Source of the DNA: Oscillospiraceae bacterium
GTDB taxonomy: Bacteria > Bacillota_A > Clostridia > Oscillospirales > JAAYXM01
Length of the DNA: 19,507 nucleotides
Direction: 5' to 3'
Assembly (NCBI GenBank): GCA_017532355.1
Contig: JAFXJK010000026.1
Coordinates: 1-19,507 of the forward strand
The notes beneath the pieces are model-generated. The model made no database searches. It was not told the DNA's origin and saw only the letters and a list, made by a program, of their open reading frames with translations. The position numbers were made by a program, and so were the translations under genes. This document shows positions 1-9,299 of the stretch, piece after piece. Each line of letters starts with the position of its first letter. Position 1 is the stretch's first letter.

Positions 1-824
<824 letters not shown>

Positions 825-830
825 TTATAT

Positions 831-859
831 ATTATAAACCATTTCTTTCCGTTTTACAA
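831..859 (-). promoter_or_regulatory. gap promoter (sigma-A type)
   Basis: Read on the minus strand: -35 TTGTAA (859-854), a 17-bp spacer, then a perfect -10 TATAAT (836-831). It lies about 35 bp upstream of the gap start codon and AGGAGG site, so the leader is short. Confidence 0.8.
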
Positions 860-942
860 CTACCTTTTTTGAAAAAATTAGTAAAAATATGCGAATTTTT
901 TTGTGAAAAAAGTAGAAAAGCTTTTTGCAATCAAAAAAGCCC

Positions 943-971
943 TTTCAAATCGTCATCCGTTATGATAAAAT
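943..971 (+). promoter_or_regulatory. Possible promoter of the deacetylase-like gene
   Basis: TTTCAA (943-948), 17-bp spacer, TAAAAT (966-971), 23 bp before the ATG at 995. The -35 is weak (3 of 6). It is the only reasonable pair in the divergent region that points rightward. Confidence 0.35.
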
Positions 972-994
972 ACAGGTAATATGGGGGGACGAAA

Positions 995-1924
995 ATGAAC
1001 AAAAAGGCTTTTTTCTTTATTGACGATGTTATCTGGGTTTTCAGAGACCTTACGAGAAATCGCCCGAACAGTATGTTTGATCATCCGTTTCTCAAAATAT
1101 TCAAGGATTCTCACGAGAAATACGGTCTTAAGGTTCAGTTCAACATCTTTTATTCGACGGATACCTATTACGGAAACGACATCTTCACTCTCGCCGAGAT
1201 GACGGATGCCTATAAAAAAGAGTGGGAAGACGCAGCAAGCTGGCTGAAACTTGCTTTTCATTCGCGAAAGGAGTTTCCGGATTATCCATATATAAACGCA
1301 AGCTATCAGGATGTATATGATGATTTCAAGATGGTAGAAAAGGAAGTTTTCCGTTTTGCAAGTGAGAAGAATCTTGCAAAGGCGACAACTCCCCACTGGC
1401 GCCCGATAAGCCGCGAAGCATGCCTTGCGATTCGCGACTGTGGAATCAAACTTTTAAGCGCAACCTACGGCAGAAAAATCGAATACAACAACGACCCGTC
1501 TTCCCTCCCCTACGGACACGCGGCACGCCTTCTCTGCAACAGAAAGCCGGAAACCGCAATCTTCATAAGAGAGACGAAGGACGCTGCAATTACAAAATCT
1601 CTCTGCGGATATAACCACATAACCGAAGAACAGAGAAACCTAACACGCGATAATGCGGATGTAATTTGTGACGAGAAAACAGGACTTTATTTCAAAGACC
1701 TTCTCGGAAACGGTGTGGTACTGAATCTTCTTCGTGATGACAATCTCATCGAAGCAATGACTCCGCATATGGATATTGCTTTTTACTGCTACGGCTCTCA
1801 CGAGCAGTATTTCTATCCCGAATATTTTGCATATCAGCCGGACTATGAAAACAAAGTCATGATGAGCGCAAAACTACTTTCTGAAAACGGCTACGAATTT
1901 ATCTTTGCCGAAGATCTGGTTTGA
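995..1924 (+). CDS. NodB-like polysaccharide-deacetylase / glycoside-hydrolase-fold protein
   Basis: 309 residues, no signal peptide or membrane segment, so probably cytoplasmic. The N-terminus FFFIDDVIW (residues 6-14) carries the Asp-Asp pair typical of the NodB/CE4 catalytic strand, and a His at residue 89 in LAFHSRKEFP sits where a metal-binding His would be expected. A later GSHEQYFYPEY segment (about residue 266) gives another candidate His. The canonical HxxxH pair is not obvious, so either the metal site is altered or the protein is a divergent relative. A GGGGGGA ribosome site lies 6 nt before the ATG, and a strong terminator follows directly, so it is monocistronic. Substrate is unknown. 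The fold assignment is from motif recognition; the coding call itself is firm. Confidence 0.6.
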   Translation: MNKKAFFFIDDVIWVFRDLTRNRPNSMFDHPFLKIFKDSHEKYGLKVQFNIFYSTDTYYGNDIFTLAEMTDAYKKEWEDAASWLKLAFHSRKEFPDYPYINASYQDVYDDFKMVEKEVFRFASEKNLAKATTPHWRPISREACLAIRDCGIKLLSATYGRKIEYNNDPSSLPYGHAARLLCNRKPETAIFIRETKDAAITKSLCGYNHITEEQRNLTRDNADVICDEKTGLYFKDLLGNGVVLNLLRDDNLIEAMTPHMDIAFYCYGSHEQYFYPEYFAYQPDYENKVMMSAKLLSENGYEFIFAEDLV

Positions 1925-1933
1925 AAACAGCAA

Positions 1934-1968
1934 CGCCTGCCTTGTTTTTGCAAGGCAGGCGCTTTTTT
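1934..1968 (+). terminator. Intrinsic terminator of the deacetylase-like gene
   Basis: Perfect 11-bp stem (1934-1944 with 1951-1961), 6-nt loop, then C and six T (1963-1968). The T run overlaps the stop codon (1967-1969) of the convergent pseudouridine synthase gene. In the minus direction the stem is followed only by a poor T-rich stretch, so termination there is uncertain. Confidence 0.9.
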
Positions 1969-2806
1969 ATTTAGGCAGAGCGAATTTGCGCTCGGAACGT
2001 GCAGAAATTTTTACTTCCTTACCCGTTACGGGGTGGATAAAGCCGAGTGAAGACGCGTGGAGCCCGAGGCGACCGATGGGGTTTGTTTCGCTACCATACT
2101 TCTTATCGCCGACAACGGGGTTTCCAAGCTCCTTCATGTGAACTCTTATCTGGTTCTTACGCCCGGTTAAAAGCTTTACGCGGACGAGAGAATACTCTCC
2201 CGCTTCCCTTATAACCTCGTAGTCCGTAATCGCGCGTTTTCCCTCACGCCCTGAGAACATCACGTGGACGGAGTTTTCGGAAATGAGGGTGTCGCATCTT
2301 CCCTTCTTTCTCTCGAAATGCCCCTCACATATCGCCATATATTCGCGAAGTGTTACCACGTCGTTCCAATTATCCTGCATCTGCGTGCAGATTTCTCTCT
2401 TTTTTGCAAAGAGAAGAACACCCGATGTGTCGCGGTCAAGGCGGTGGATTACATACAGCTCGCCGCGGCGGTTATCACGCAGGCGCGTATAAGCGCATCT
2501 CTCCTTTTCCTTGTCCGTCGGGACGGAGAGGAGCTTTGCAGGCTTGTTCACTGCGATTAAGTACTCATCTTCATATATAATCTCAATGCCGTGAGTCTTA
2601 ACGCTCCCCTCGGACATCGAAATCTTAACCGTATCTCCGCACTTCACGGGGTGGTCGAACTTCGTCGTCACCATTCCGTTTACGGAGATCTGCCTGTGCT
2701 CAAGGTATGACTTAACCTTACCCTTCGCTATTTGCGAGAGCTCCTTGTAGAGGAAAGCAAGAAGCTTTCCGCCCTCATTTACTTTTATCTCAATATCTCT
2801 CTTCAT
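1967..2806 (-). CDS. RluA-family 23S rRNA/tRNA pseudouridine synthase
   Basis: Converts specific uridines in structured RNA to pseudouridine. An N-terminal S4-type RNA-binding domain spans about residues 8-65, followed by the catalytic domain with the family signature HRLDRDTSG (residues 121-129; catalytic Asp124) and the later RKNQIRVHM and GDKKYG motifs. About 279 residues, normal for RluD/RluC-like enzymes; which uridine is targeted cannot be told. I take the ATG at 2806-2804, just after the pheA stop codon, rather than the in-frame TTG at 2815, because no Shine-Dalgarno is placed properly for the TTG. It is the last gene of the aro operon, and the coupling suggests co-transcription although it has no role in aromatic synthesis. 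Confidence 0.92.
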   Translation of the reverse strand: MKRDIEIKVNEGGKLLAFLYKELSQIAKGKVKSYLEHRQISVNGMVTTKFDHPVKCGDTVKISMSEGSVKTHGIEIIYEDEYLIAVNKPAKLLSVPTDKEKERCAYTRLRDNRRGELYVIHRLDRDTSGVLLFAKKREICTQMQDNWNDVVTLREYMAICEGHFERKKGRCDTLISENSVHVMFSGREGKRAITDYEVIREAGEYSLVRVKLLTGRKNQIRVHMKELGNPVVGDKKYGSETNPIGRLGLHASSLGFIHPVTGKEVKISARSERKFALPK

Positions 2807-2807
2807 C

Positions 2808-3950
2808 TTAAACAATTTCCGTATAGCTTCCGAAATATTTAAAACCGTCTATATCGCGCTCAAGATCGCAGATGAGCTCAAAAAGCTCGGGAGAATAGAC
2901 AGACGCGCCAAGGTCGAAATAGAACATAAATTCAAAGTCACTTCCCGGCTTCGGACGGCTCTCGAGCTTCTCAAGGTTAATTCCGAGCGAGTTGATGCGA
3001 GCAAGGATACGGTAAAGTGAACCGGGTTTGTGCGGAATCTTGAACATAAGGCTTGTTTTGTCTGCACCGGGATAAATTTCGAGGTCCTTTGAAATGCAGA
3101 TGAAACGAGTGTAATTTCCGATATGGTCGCAGACGTTGTCGCAAAGGCCAGAAAGCTCATAGAGCTCAGCACACGCAGGAGAGGAAATCGCCGCGATGTC
3201 GTCCCTTTCGCTCTCTGCCACCATTCTTGCCGCTACTGCCGTATTTTCACAGACTGTAACCTTTATCTCCTTGTGTTCCGAAAGGAACTGGCTGCACTGA
3301 TTTATAGCCTGCTCGTGGGAGAAAATTTCGCGGATCTGAGAAAGCTCCGCTCCGCGCTTTGCAAGAAGAGTATGGCCTACCTGAATTCTCGCGCCGCGGA
3401 CAATGTGGAACTTGTACTTTGCCATAAGGTCGTAAATCTTGTTGACCGAGCCTGCCGTACTGTTCTCTACGGGGAGAATACCGTATTTGCAGAGTTTCTT
3501 ATCTACCGCACGGAAAACGTCCTCAAAGTTTGCGAAATACATAATGCTCGGGTTCTTGAAAATCTTCTCACATGCAATCTGCGAATATGCGCCTGCAACG
3601 CCCTGGCATGCGACCACCGCACTCTCAGGGAAGAGCTTGTCCGTTTTCTCGATTGCCGCAGACATTGCCTTCTCAAGCACACTTTCTCCTGCGAGAAGCT
3701 TTCTCTGATACGAGCGTGAGGTGTCCATTATCGTCTGATAAATAACCTTCATATACGGTGAAAGCTCTTTTTCCGTATATCCTGAAACACGCTCGAGAAG
3801 CTCGTGTTCACGGGATGCGTCGTACACGGGAAGCTTATTTTCACGCTTATACTCGCCTATTTTCGACGCAGTTTCCATACGCTTTGTGAGAAGCTCTGCT
3901 ATCTCACGGTCATATTTATCTATATCTTTGCGAAGATCTTTGATATCCAT
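2808..3950 (-). CDS. pheA: Bifunctional chorismate mutase / prephenate dehydratase (P-protein)
   Basis: Converts chorismate to prephenate and then phenylpyruvate, the committed branch to phenylalanine. 380 residues in three domains: an AroQ-type chorismate mutase (about 1-88; likely active-site counterparts Arg7, Arg24, Lys35 and Glu50), prephenate dehydratase (about 110-287, with VENSTAG at 161-167 and the catalytic motif TRF at 281-283), and a C-terminal ACT domain (about 298-375) with ESRP at 330-333, which binds Phe for feedback inhibition in this family. All parts are complete. The start ATG has an AAAGGAG site 9 nt upstream. It lies 14 bp after aroC and 1 bp before the preferred rlu start, so it belongs to the same operon and should be governed by the Phe/Tyr attenuator at 9219-9435 as well as by its own ACT domain. 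Confidence 0.97.
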   Translation of the reverse strand: MDIKDLRKDIDKYDREIAELLTKRMETASKIGEYKRENKLPVYDASREHELLERVSGYTEKELSPYMKVIYQTIMDTSRSYQRKLLAGESVLEKAMSAAIEKTDKLFPESAVVACQGVAGAYSQIACEKIFKNPSIMYFANFEDVFRAVDKKLCKYGILPVENSTAGSVNKIYDLMAKYKFHIVRGARIQVGHTLLAKRGAELSQIREIFSHEQAINQCSQFLSEHKEIKVTVCENTAVAARMVAESERDDIAAISSPACAELYELSGLCDNVCDHIGNYTRFICISKDLEIYPGADKTSLMFKIPHKPGSLYRILARINSLGINLEKLESRPKPGSDFEFMFYFDLGASVYSPELFELICDLERDIDGFKYFGSYTEIV

Positions 3951-3964
3951 TTCTGTTCTCTCCT

Positions 3965-5029
3965 TTATAACATCATATCACAAATTGCTATCGCCGCTGC
4001 CGCTTCCATAACCGGGATTGCACGAGGCACGATGCACGGGTCGTGGCGACCTTCAATCACAAGCTCACGTTCACGCATTTCAGAAAGGCTTACGCTCTTC
4101 TGCGCCTTTGCTATTGACGGTGTCGGTTTTACCGCCGCACGGAAAATTATCGGCATACCCGAAGATATTCCTCCAAGCGCGCCGCCGTGGTTGTTTGTTT
4201 CCGTCTTTATCTTTCCTTTTTCAATTATAAACGCATCGTTGTTCTCGCTACCGAACATATCGGCAACCTCAAATCCTGCACCGAACTCAATCCCCTTGAC
4301 CGCAGGGATACCGAAAACGATACTTGCAATTCTGTTTTCAACTCCGCCGAAGGGTGGCTCGCCAAGAGTTACGGGAACGCCCGTCGCCGCACACTCTATG
4401 ATGCCGCCGACAGAATCCGTCTTTTTCTTTGCCGCAAGAATTTCATCTATCATCGCTTTCTCCGCATCGGGAGACAGAACGGTGATGCTGTCTCCACAGA
4501 GCTCCGAAAACTCCGGGACTGTCGGATTAAAGCGACGGTCTTGTACCTTTCCGATTTTCTCGGCATGAGCCGCGATCTTCACTCCGCGTCCTTCAAGATA
4601 CTGCAAACACAGCGCGCCTGCAATGCAGAGCGGCGCGGTGAGTCGTCCCGAAAACTGACCGCCACCGCGGATATCGTGAGCTGTACCGTACTTCATATAC
4701 GCCGTGAAATCGGAATGTCCGGGGCGAGGAATATCACGAAGCGCGTCATAATCCTTTGAACGCGTGTTTGTATTATATATCACCGCGCAAATCGGAGCGC
4801 CTGTCGTAACGTTATTTACAACACCTGAAAGAAAGTGCGGAGCATCCGCCTCGCTTCGCGAGGTGGTGTGTCCACCCTGCCCCGGTGCACGACGCGCCAT
4901 AAAGGCAAGAAGCTTCTTAAAATCGATTTCAAATCCTGCAGGGAAGCCGTCAATAACCACTCCGATTGCCTCGGAATGAGACTGCCCGAAAATTGAAACT
5001 TTTAAATTTTCACCGAAAGTTGAACTCAT
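3965..5029 (-). CDS. aroC: Chorismate synthase
   Basis: Last common step of the shikimate pathway: anti-1,4-elimination of phosphate from 5-enolpyruvylshikimate 3-phosphate to give chorismate, with reduced FMN. 354 residues, complete. Family signatures visible: FGQSHSEAIGVVIDG near the N-terminus (residues 14-28), RRAPGQGGHTTSR (46-58), the GGGQFSGRLTA segment near residue 121, and the C-terminal GRHDPCIVPRAIPV. Its ATG overlaps the aroA stop codon as ATGA (5026-5029), so translation is probably coupled. Product feeds directly into PheA and TyrA encoded in the same operon. Confidence 0.98.
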   Translation of the reverse strand: MSSTFGENLKVSIFGQSHSEAIGVVIDGFPAGFEIDFKKLLAFMARRAPGQGGHTTSRSEADAPHFLSGVVNNVTTGAPICAVIYNTNTRSKDYDALRDIPRPGHSDFTAYMKYGTAHDIRGGGQFSGRLTAPLCIAGALCLQYLEGRGVKIAAHAEKIGKVQDRRFNPTVPEFSELCGDSITVLSPDAEKAMIDEILAAKKKTDSVGGIIECAATGVPVTLGEPPFGGVENRIASIVFGIPAVKGIEFGAGFEVADMFGSENNDAFIIEKGKIKTETNNHGGALGGISSGMPIIFRAAVKPTPSIAKAQKSVSLSEMRERELVIEGRHDPCIVPRAIPVMEAAAAIAICDMML

Positions 5030-6297
5030 TTTTCTTCCTCCGATTTCTTTAAATTTGCGCCGAGTTTTTCGTATTCTTCATAGAAGTTGCCGTATGATTT
5101 GTTTACTGCCTCGGCACCGATAATCTCTACCGTGCCGCCGCATACAGCCGCCGCAACCGCCGCACTCATTGCTATTCGGTGGTCGTTTTCCGCATTTACG
5201 CATCCGCCCGAAAGAGTTTTCTTGCCGCGAATAAAAATATCATCGCCCTCGACTCTTGCATCGCCGCCGAGAGCATTTATCATCGCGACCGTTGTCTCTA
5301 TTCTGTCGCTTTCCTTTATGCGCAGGCGATAAGCGTTGTATATCCTCGTCTCGCCCTCGGAAACTGCCGCAAGCTCCGAAAGAACGGGTACAATGTCGGG
5401 GATTTCCGCCGCGTCAATATCGCACGCGCAAAGGCTGCCCTTTCTTACCGTGAAAAAGTCCTCTTGCACTTCAACACCCGCGCCAAACTTCTTGAGAATT
5501 TCAAGTATCGCACGGTCACCCTGAAGACTTTTATTGTTCACTCCGCGGCACGTTATCCCCTCTTTCGAGAATGCGCCAAGCACCGCCCAGAAAGCGGCAT
5601 TTGACCAGTCTCCCTCAATGACAACTTTTTTGGGCGAGGTGTATTTCTGGTTACCTCGAATTTTTATTGTATTTCCGTTTCTTTCTACTTTGATTCCAAA
5701 AGCGGAAACAGCATCAATCGTCATATCTATGTACTTTGAAGACTCGAGTTTTCCCTCGATCTCAACCACGCTGTCGCCCGAAAGCGTTGGAAGCGCAAAG
5801 ATAAGACCCGATATAAACTGCGAGCTTATATCTCCCGCTATCCTGAAGGTTCCGCACCTAAGCCCTCCGCGCATAGTAAACGGAAGAGTTCCGCTATACG
5901 AAAACTCGGCACCGTTTGCAGAAAGACACTCAAGAAGCGGCAAAATCGGTCTCTCCGAAAGCCGTCCGCTTCCGCAAAGCTCAATCTCACGAGGGAGCGT
6001 TGCCGCAACGGGGATGAGAAAGCGAAGCGTTGAGCCGCATTCTGCACAATCAAGGCGTGCTCTGCCTTCACCCTTTTGCGGCGTTATAAAAATCGAGCCG
6101 CCACGTCGCTCAACCTTTGCACCGAGAGCAGAAACGCAGTCAAGCGTCGCTTCGATGTCACGCGAGGACGCTTTGCATACAATCTCCGTCGGCTCGTCCG
6201 AAAGCGCCGCCGATATTATAACTCTGTGTGCAACCGACTTGGAAGGGATAACCGTGACCTCTCCGAGCGGTTCTTTACACGAAACCGAAACGTTCAT
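5026..6297 (-). CDS. aroA: 5-enolpyruvylshikimate-3-phosphate synthase
   Basis: Transfers the enolpyruvyl group of PEP to shikimate 3-phosphate. 423 residues, complete, with the two-lobed pseudo-repeat architecture expected. Visible motifs: PSKSVAHR (18-25; the usual form is close to PGDKSISHR), the PEP-site segment ECGSTLRF (86-93), GDISSQFISG, and RLRIKESDR in the C-terminal half. Compared with the E. coli segment NAGTAMRP, the Gly is kept but the Thr, Ala and Pro counterparts are Ser, Thr and Phe. As far as I know, GSTLRF forms are common in Clostridia, so this is a lineage trait more than a mutation. The start is 3 bp after the aroB stop, with GGAGAG upstream, and the end overlaps aroC by 4 bp. 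Confidence 0.97.
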   Translation of the reverse strand: MNVSVSCKEPLGEVTVIPSKSVAHRVIISAALSDEPTEIVCKASSRDIEATLDCVSALGAKVERRGGSIFITPQKGEGRARLDCAECGSTLRFLIPVAATLPREIELCGSGRLSERPILPLLECLSANGAEFSYSGTLPFTMRGGLRCGTFRIAGDISSQFISGLIFALPTLSGDSVVEIEGKLESSKYIDMTIDAVSAFGIKVERNGNTIKIRGNQKYTSPKKVVIEGDWSNAAFWAVLGAFSKEGITCRGVNNKSLQGDRAILEILKKFGAGVEVQEDFFTVRKGSLCACDIDAAEIPDIVPVLSELAAVSEGETRIYNAYRLRIKESDRIETTVAMINALGGDARVEGDDIFIRGKKTLSGGCVNAENDHRIAMSAAVAAAVCGGTVEIIGAEAVNKSYGNFYEEYEKLGANLKKSEEEK

Positions 6298-6300
6298 TTA

Positions 6301-7356
6301 TTATCTCTCCAGTCCTGCCTCAAAAAAGCTTTCAACCTCTCCTGACGGCATTTTCAGAAGCACGCTTTCGCCACGGCTCTTTGGCACAACAAGCGTTATC
6401 TCATCGCCAAAGCGTTTTTTATCGGACATCGCAACCGCAGAAAGCTCTGCCGACGAAAAATCGCAGACAGTCGGAAGCGAGCATTTTTTACAAAGAGCCA
6501 GAAGCTCATTTGAAACGCCGCTCTCGCAGAGCCCGAGTTTTTCTGCCGCGCGAGCCATAAGCACCATACCGATTGCAACCGCACTTCCGTGGGAAACCTT
6601 GAAGTTACTGTTTTTTTCTATTGCGTGAGCAGGCGTATGTCCTAAATTAAGAAGCTGGCGCTCGCCAAGGTCAAATTCATCATTTGCAACGATGTCGCGC
6701 TTTATCTTTACGCACTCACAAATTATCTTTTCCAGGTTCTTTTTTGCGCCGTCACAGACAAGGTCGAGAATCTCTTCACTTCTTATCGCACCGTACTTTA
6801 TAACCTCTGCCATACCGTCGGCAAAAACATCGTCTGGAAGAGCCGCTATCACCGCCGTGTCACAGATGACACGCGACGGCTGAAAGAAGGCTCCTGCAAG
6901 GTTTTTGCCTGCGTCAAGGTTTATCGCAGTCTTTCCTCCTACCGAAGAATCAACCGCGGAGAGAAGCGTCGTCGGAATCTGCACGCACGAGATTCCGCGA
7001 AGATACGTCGCCGCCACAAACCCCGAAAGGTCTCCTACCACTCCGCCCCCAAGCGCAACGATAAGGTCAGAACGGCTGAACTTTTCCTCTGCGAGAGAAT
7101 TGAGAAGACGGACGTAGTTTTCCGCGCTCTTCGACTCTTCGCCTGCAGGGATTGTAAACTCGCAGACCGAAAAACCTGACTCTTCAAGTGACGCCGTTAC
7201 GGTTTCCGAAAAAAGACGGTTTGTTGTCGAGTCCGATATAATCGCCGCCTTTTTGCAGGAAGTAATCTCGCGAACAAGCTCGCCGACTTTCAGAAGAAGT
7301 CCCTCTCCTATCAGAATATCATATTTTTTGGAAGCAGAAACGCTTATTCTCTCCAC
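6301..7356 (-). CDS. aroB: 3-dehydroquinate synthase
   Basis: Second step of the shikimate pathway: cyclises DAHP to 3-dehydroquinate with NAD+ and a divalent metal. 351 residues, complete. NAD-binding GGGVVGDLSGFVAATYLRG (103-121) and the substrate segment DSSVGGKTAIN (136-146) are intact. Expected metal ligands are Glu184 (in MAEVIKYG), His240 (NLGHTPAHAIE) and His256 (SHGSAVAIGM). The usual HTFGHAIE is HTPAHAIE here, with both His kept. The start is GTG at 7356-7354, because no in-frame ATG is near and the protein begins where the family begins; AAGGA lies about 10 nt upstream. It overlaps the tyrA 3' end by 13 bp. Confidence 0.97.
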   Translation of the reverse strand: MERISVSASKKYDILIGEGLLLKVGELVREITSCKKAAIISDSTTNRLFSETVTASLEESGFSVCEFTIPAGEESKSAENYVRLLNSLAEEKFSRSDLIVALGGGVVGDLSGFVAATYLRGISCVQIPTTLLSAVDSSVGGKTAINLDAGKNLAGAFFQPSRVICDTAVIAALPDDVFADGMAEVIKYGAIRSEEILDLVCDGAKKNLEKIICECVKIKRDIVANDEFDLGERQLLNLGHTPAHAIEKNSNFKVSHGSAVAIGMVLMARAAEKLGLCESGVSNELLALCKKCSLPTVCDFSSAELSAVAMSDKKRFGDEITLVVPKSRGESVLLKMPSGEVESFFEAGLER

Positions 7357-8189
7357 TCTTCATCTATCCTTTCCTTGCGCTCACGTCCCTCGCGGAGAAG
7401 CCTCATAAGGGTTTCCGCGTCGTTTCTTGCAAGCGCATCACGGTACTCCGTGAGGGAATCAATAAGAAAATCTATTTCCGAAATAAGGTTTCCCCGGTTA
7501 TCAAGGAAAAGCTCTGTCCACATACTTTCAGAAAGCTTTGCAACACGCGTCAAATCACGGTAGCTTCCTGCAGAAAAACCCTTATGTCCCTCGGCACGAG
7601 GACTCTTCACATACGCATTTGAGACAACGTGGGCAAGCTGAGACGTATAGGCTATAATCTCGTCATGTCGCTCCGCCGTCGTTATGCTGATGTGAGAAAA
7701 GCCTGCTCCTTTGAGCACATTCTTGACCTTTTCGAGAAACGCAATGTCCTCGCCCTTCTTCGGAACAAGAATCATACAAGCACCCTTAAAAAGAGTCTCC
7801 GTCGCATAGCGGAATCCCGAAAACTGACGGCCTGCCATGGGGTGACCGCCGATGTATGAAAAGCCGTACTTTTCCGCAAGCTCAAAAAGTCTCGGACACA
7901 CGCTTTCCTTTACGCCGCAACAATCAATGACGCAACAATCACGCTTTAAAAGCTTTGCATTTTCTTCCATATACTGAAGTGCCGTTGACGGGTACATCGC
8001 AAGGAAGAGAAAGTCACATTCGCAGAGGTTTTCCTCAGTAAGTCTTCCGTCAAGCGCGTTGACGAGCACCGCGCGTTTAAACGTAACCTCGTCGCTGTCC
8101 GCGCCGAGCACGGTGTAATCGGTATTAAATTTATACGCCTTTGCAAGCGAGCCTCCGATAAGGCCGAGGCCTGCTATTCCTATCGTCAT
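7344..8189 (-). CDS. tyrA: Prephenate dehydrogenase
   Basis: Oxidative decarboxylation of prephenate to 4-hydroxyphenylpyruvate, the committed branch to tyrosine. 281 residues. An N-terminal NAD(P)-binding Rossmann fold begins with IGIAGLGLIGGSLA (3-16). The conserved segment GGHPMAGRQFSGF, with the substrate-site His, is about 45% along the chain and is followed by the all-alpha dimerisation half. No C-terminal ACT domain is present, so this is the short form lacking that feedback module; Tyr control may then rest more on the operon attenuator. It starts inside the aroF stop codon (ATGA at 8186-8189), implying coupled translation. Confidence 0.95.
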   Translation of the reverse strand: MTIGIAGLGLIGGSLAKAYKFNTDYTVLGADSDEVTFKRAVLVNALDGRLTEENLCECDFLFLAMYPSTALQYMEENAKLLKRDCCVIDCCGVKESVCPRLFELAEKYGFSYIGGHPMAGRQFSGFRYATETLFKGACMILVPKKGEDIAFLEKVKNVLKGAGFSHISITTAERHDEIIAYTSQLAHVVSNAYVKSPRAEGHKGFSAGSYRDLTRVAKLSESMWTELFLDNRGNLISEIDFLIDSLTEYRDALARNDAETLMRLLREGRERKERIDEEWRE

Positions 8190-9190
8190 TTCGCCACCGC
8201 CTCGCGGACTGCAAATACTTTCCTTGCAACCTCGTCAAACTGCTCAGGTGTAAGCGACTGTGCGCCGTCACAGAGGGCGCGTTTCGGGTCGTTATGAACC
8301 TCTATCATAATGCCGTCCGCACCGCAAGCTGCCGCGGCAAGCGCCATTGGAAGAACAAGGCGCGAAATTCCGCTTGCGTGGCTCGGGTCAACAACAACGG
8401 GAAGATGCGTAAGCTCCTTGAGCATCGGTACCGCAGACAAATCAAGGGTGTTTCTCGTATATGTCTCAAACGTGCGAATACCGCGCTCGCAGAGGATGAC
8501 GTTTTCGTTTCCGCCTGCCATTATGTATTCAGCGCTCATAAGAAGCTCTTTAAGCGTGTTCGCAAGGCCGCGTTTTAAGAGAATTGTCTTCTGCGTCCTG
8601 CCAAGCTCTTTCAAAAGCTCGAAGTTCTGCATATTTCTCGCACCGACCTGGATTACATCTACATTTTCAAACATGTGCAGGTGGTTTGCGTTCATAATTT
8701 CCGTTACAATCGGCATACCCGTTGCCTCTTTTGCTTCGAGAAGAAAATCTATGCCCTCTGCCTTGAGGCCCTGGAAGTCGTAAGGTGAAGTTCTCGGCTT
8801 GAAAGCGCCGCCGCGAAGAAGCGTAGCACCTGATGCCTTTACCGCCTCGGCGATGCCGAGAATCTGCTCTTCAGACTCAACGGAACACGGACCTGCGATG
8901 AGAGCAAAGTTTCCATCACCAATTTTCACGCCATTTATATCAACAACGGTATTCTCAGGATGAAACTTTCTGTTTGCACTCTTGAACGGCTCGGTGATTC
9001 TCGTTACGCTCTGGACGATATCAAGCCCCTCTATAAGCTCAACATCAACATTTGACGTGTCACCGATGAAGCCGAGGACGGTCTGAAATTCACCTTCAGA
9101 GAGATGAACTTTGATATCCTGCTCATTGAGCCACGCAATCAGGTTATCAACCTGCGCCTTCGGAACTTCTCTTTTAAGTACTGCAATCAT
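8186..9190 (-). CDS. aroF: DAHP synthase, type I-beta with N-terminal regulatory domain
   Basis: First step of aromatic biosynthesis: condenses PEP and erythrose 4-phosphate to DAHP. 334 residues. A ferredoxin-like/ACT-like N-terminal domain (about 1-67, MIAVLKREVPKAQVDNLI...) precedes the TIM-barrel catalytic domain, as in the Thermotoga-type enzymes where that domain mediates Tyr/Phe inhibition. Catalytic-domain motifs: LIAGPCSVES (97-106), LRGGAFKPRTSPY, GARNMQNFELLK, LLKRG, and VVDPSHASG near the end. Strong SD AGGAGG 8 nt before the ATG. It is the first structural gene of the operon, directly after the leader-peptide attenuator, and so is the gene whose expression that device controls most directly. 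Confidence 0.97.
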   Translation of the reverse strand: MIAVLKREVPKAQVDNLIAWLNEQDIKVHLSEGEFQTVLGFIGDTSNVDVELIEGLDIVQSVTRITEPFKSANRKFHPENTVVDINGVKIGDGNFALIAGPCSVESEEQILGIAEAVKASGATLLRGGAFKPRTSPYDFQGLKAEGIDFLLEAKEATGMPIVTEIMNANHLHMFENVDVIQVGARNMQNFELLKELGRTQKTILLKRGLANTLKELLMSAEYIMAGGNENVILCERGIRTFETYTRNTLDLSAVPMLKELTHLPVVVDPSHASGISRLVLPMALAAAACGADGIMIEVHNDPKRALCDGAQSLTPEQFDEVARKVFAVREAVAK

Positions 9191-9218
9191 GTTTTTTCCT
9201 CCTCGAAGAAAATGAATT

Positions 9219-9262
9219 GAAAATAAAGAAAGGCTTTACAGTGATTCTACTGCAAAGCCTTT
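9219..9262 (-). terminator. Attenuator terminator ahead of aroF
   Basis: Minus-strand stem AAAGGCTTTGCAG (9262-9250) pairs with CTGTAAAGCCTTT (9241-9229): 13 bp with one G-U pair and an 8-nt loop, followed by CTTTATTTTC. It lies after the Phe/Tyr leader ORF and about 30 nt before the aroF start codon, so it can only act as a conditional terminator of the aro operon or of read-through from upstream. Confidence 0.85.
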
Positions 9263-9299
9263 AAAAGTCTTATAAAAACTTCTTTCTGAGCACGCAAAA

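Noticed and set aside
919..940. GCTTTTT...AAAAAAGC hairpin in the gap/deacetylase divergent region
   Set aside because: Weak A-T stem placed upstream of both genes, where no transcript needs to end; probably AT-rich sequence chance.
953..1396. 147-codon minus-strand frame
   Set aside because: Antisense to the deacetylase-like gene and crosses its promoter; no support.
2807..2815. TTG start for the pseudouridine synthase
   Set aside because: Gives an overlap with pheA but no properly spaced ribosome site; the ATG at 2806 fits better.
3804..4568. 254-codon open frame on the plus strand
   Set aside because: Antisense to aroC and pheA; no ribosome site and no domain.
5534..6628. 364-codon open frame on the plus strand
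   Set aside because: Antisense to aroA and aroB, which have full family motifs; the frame is open only because of their codon bias. The product is Ser/Pro-rich without recognisable domains.
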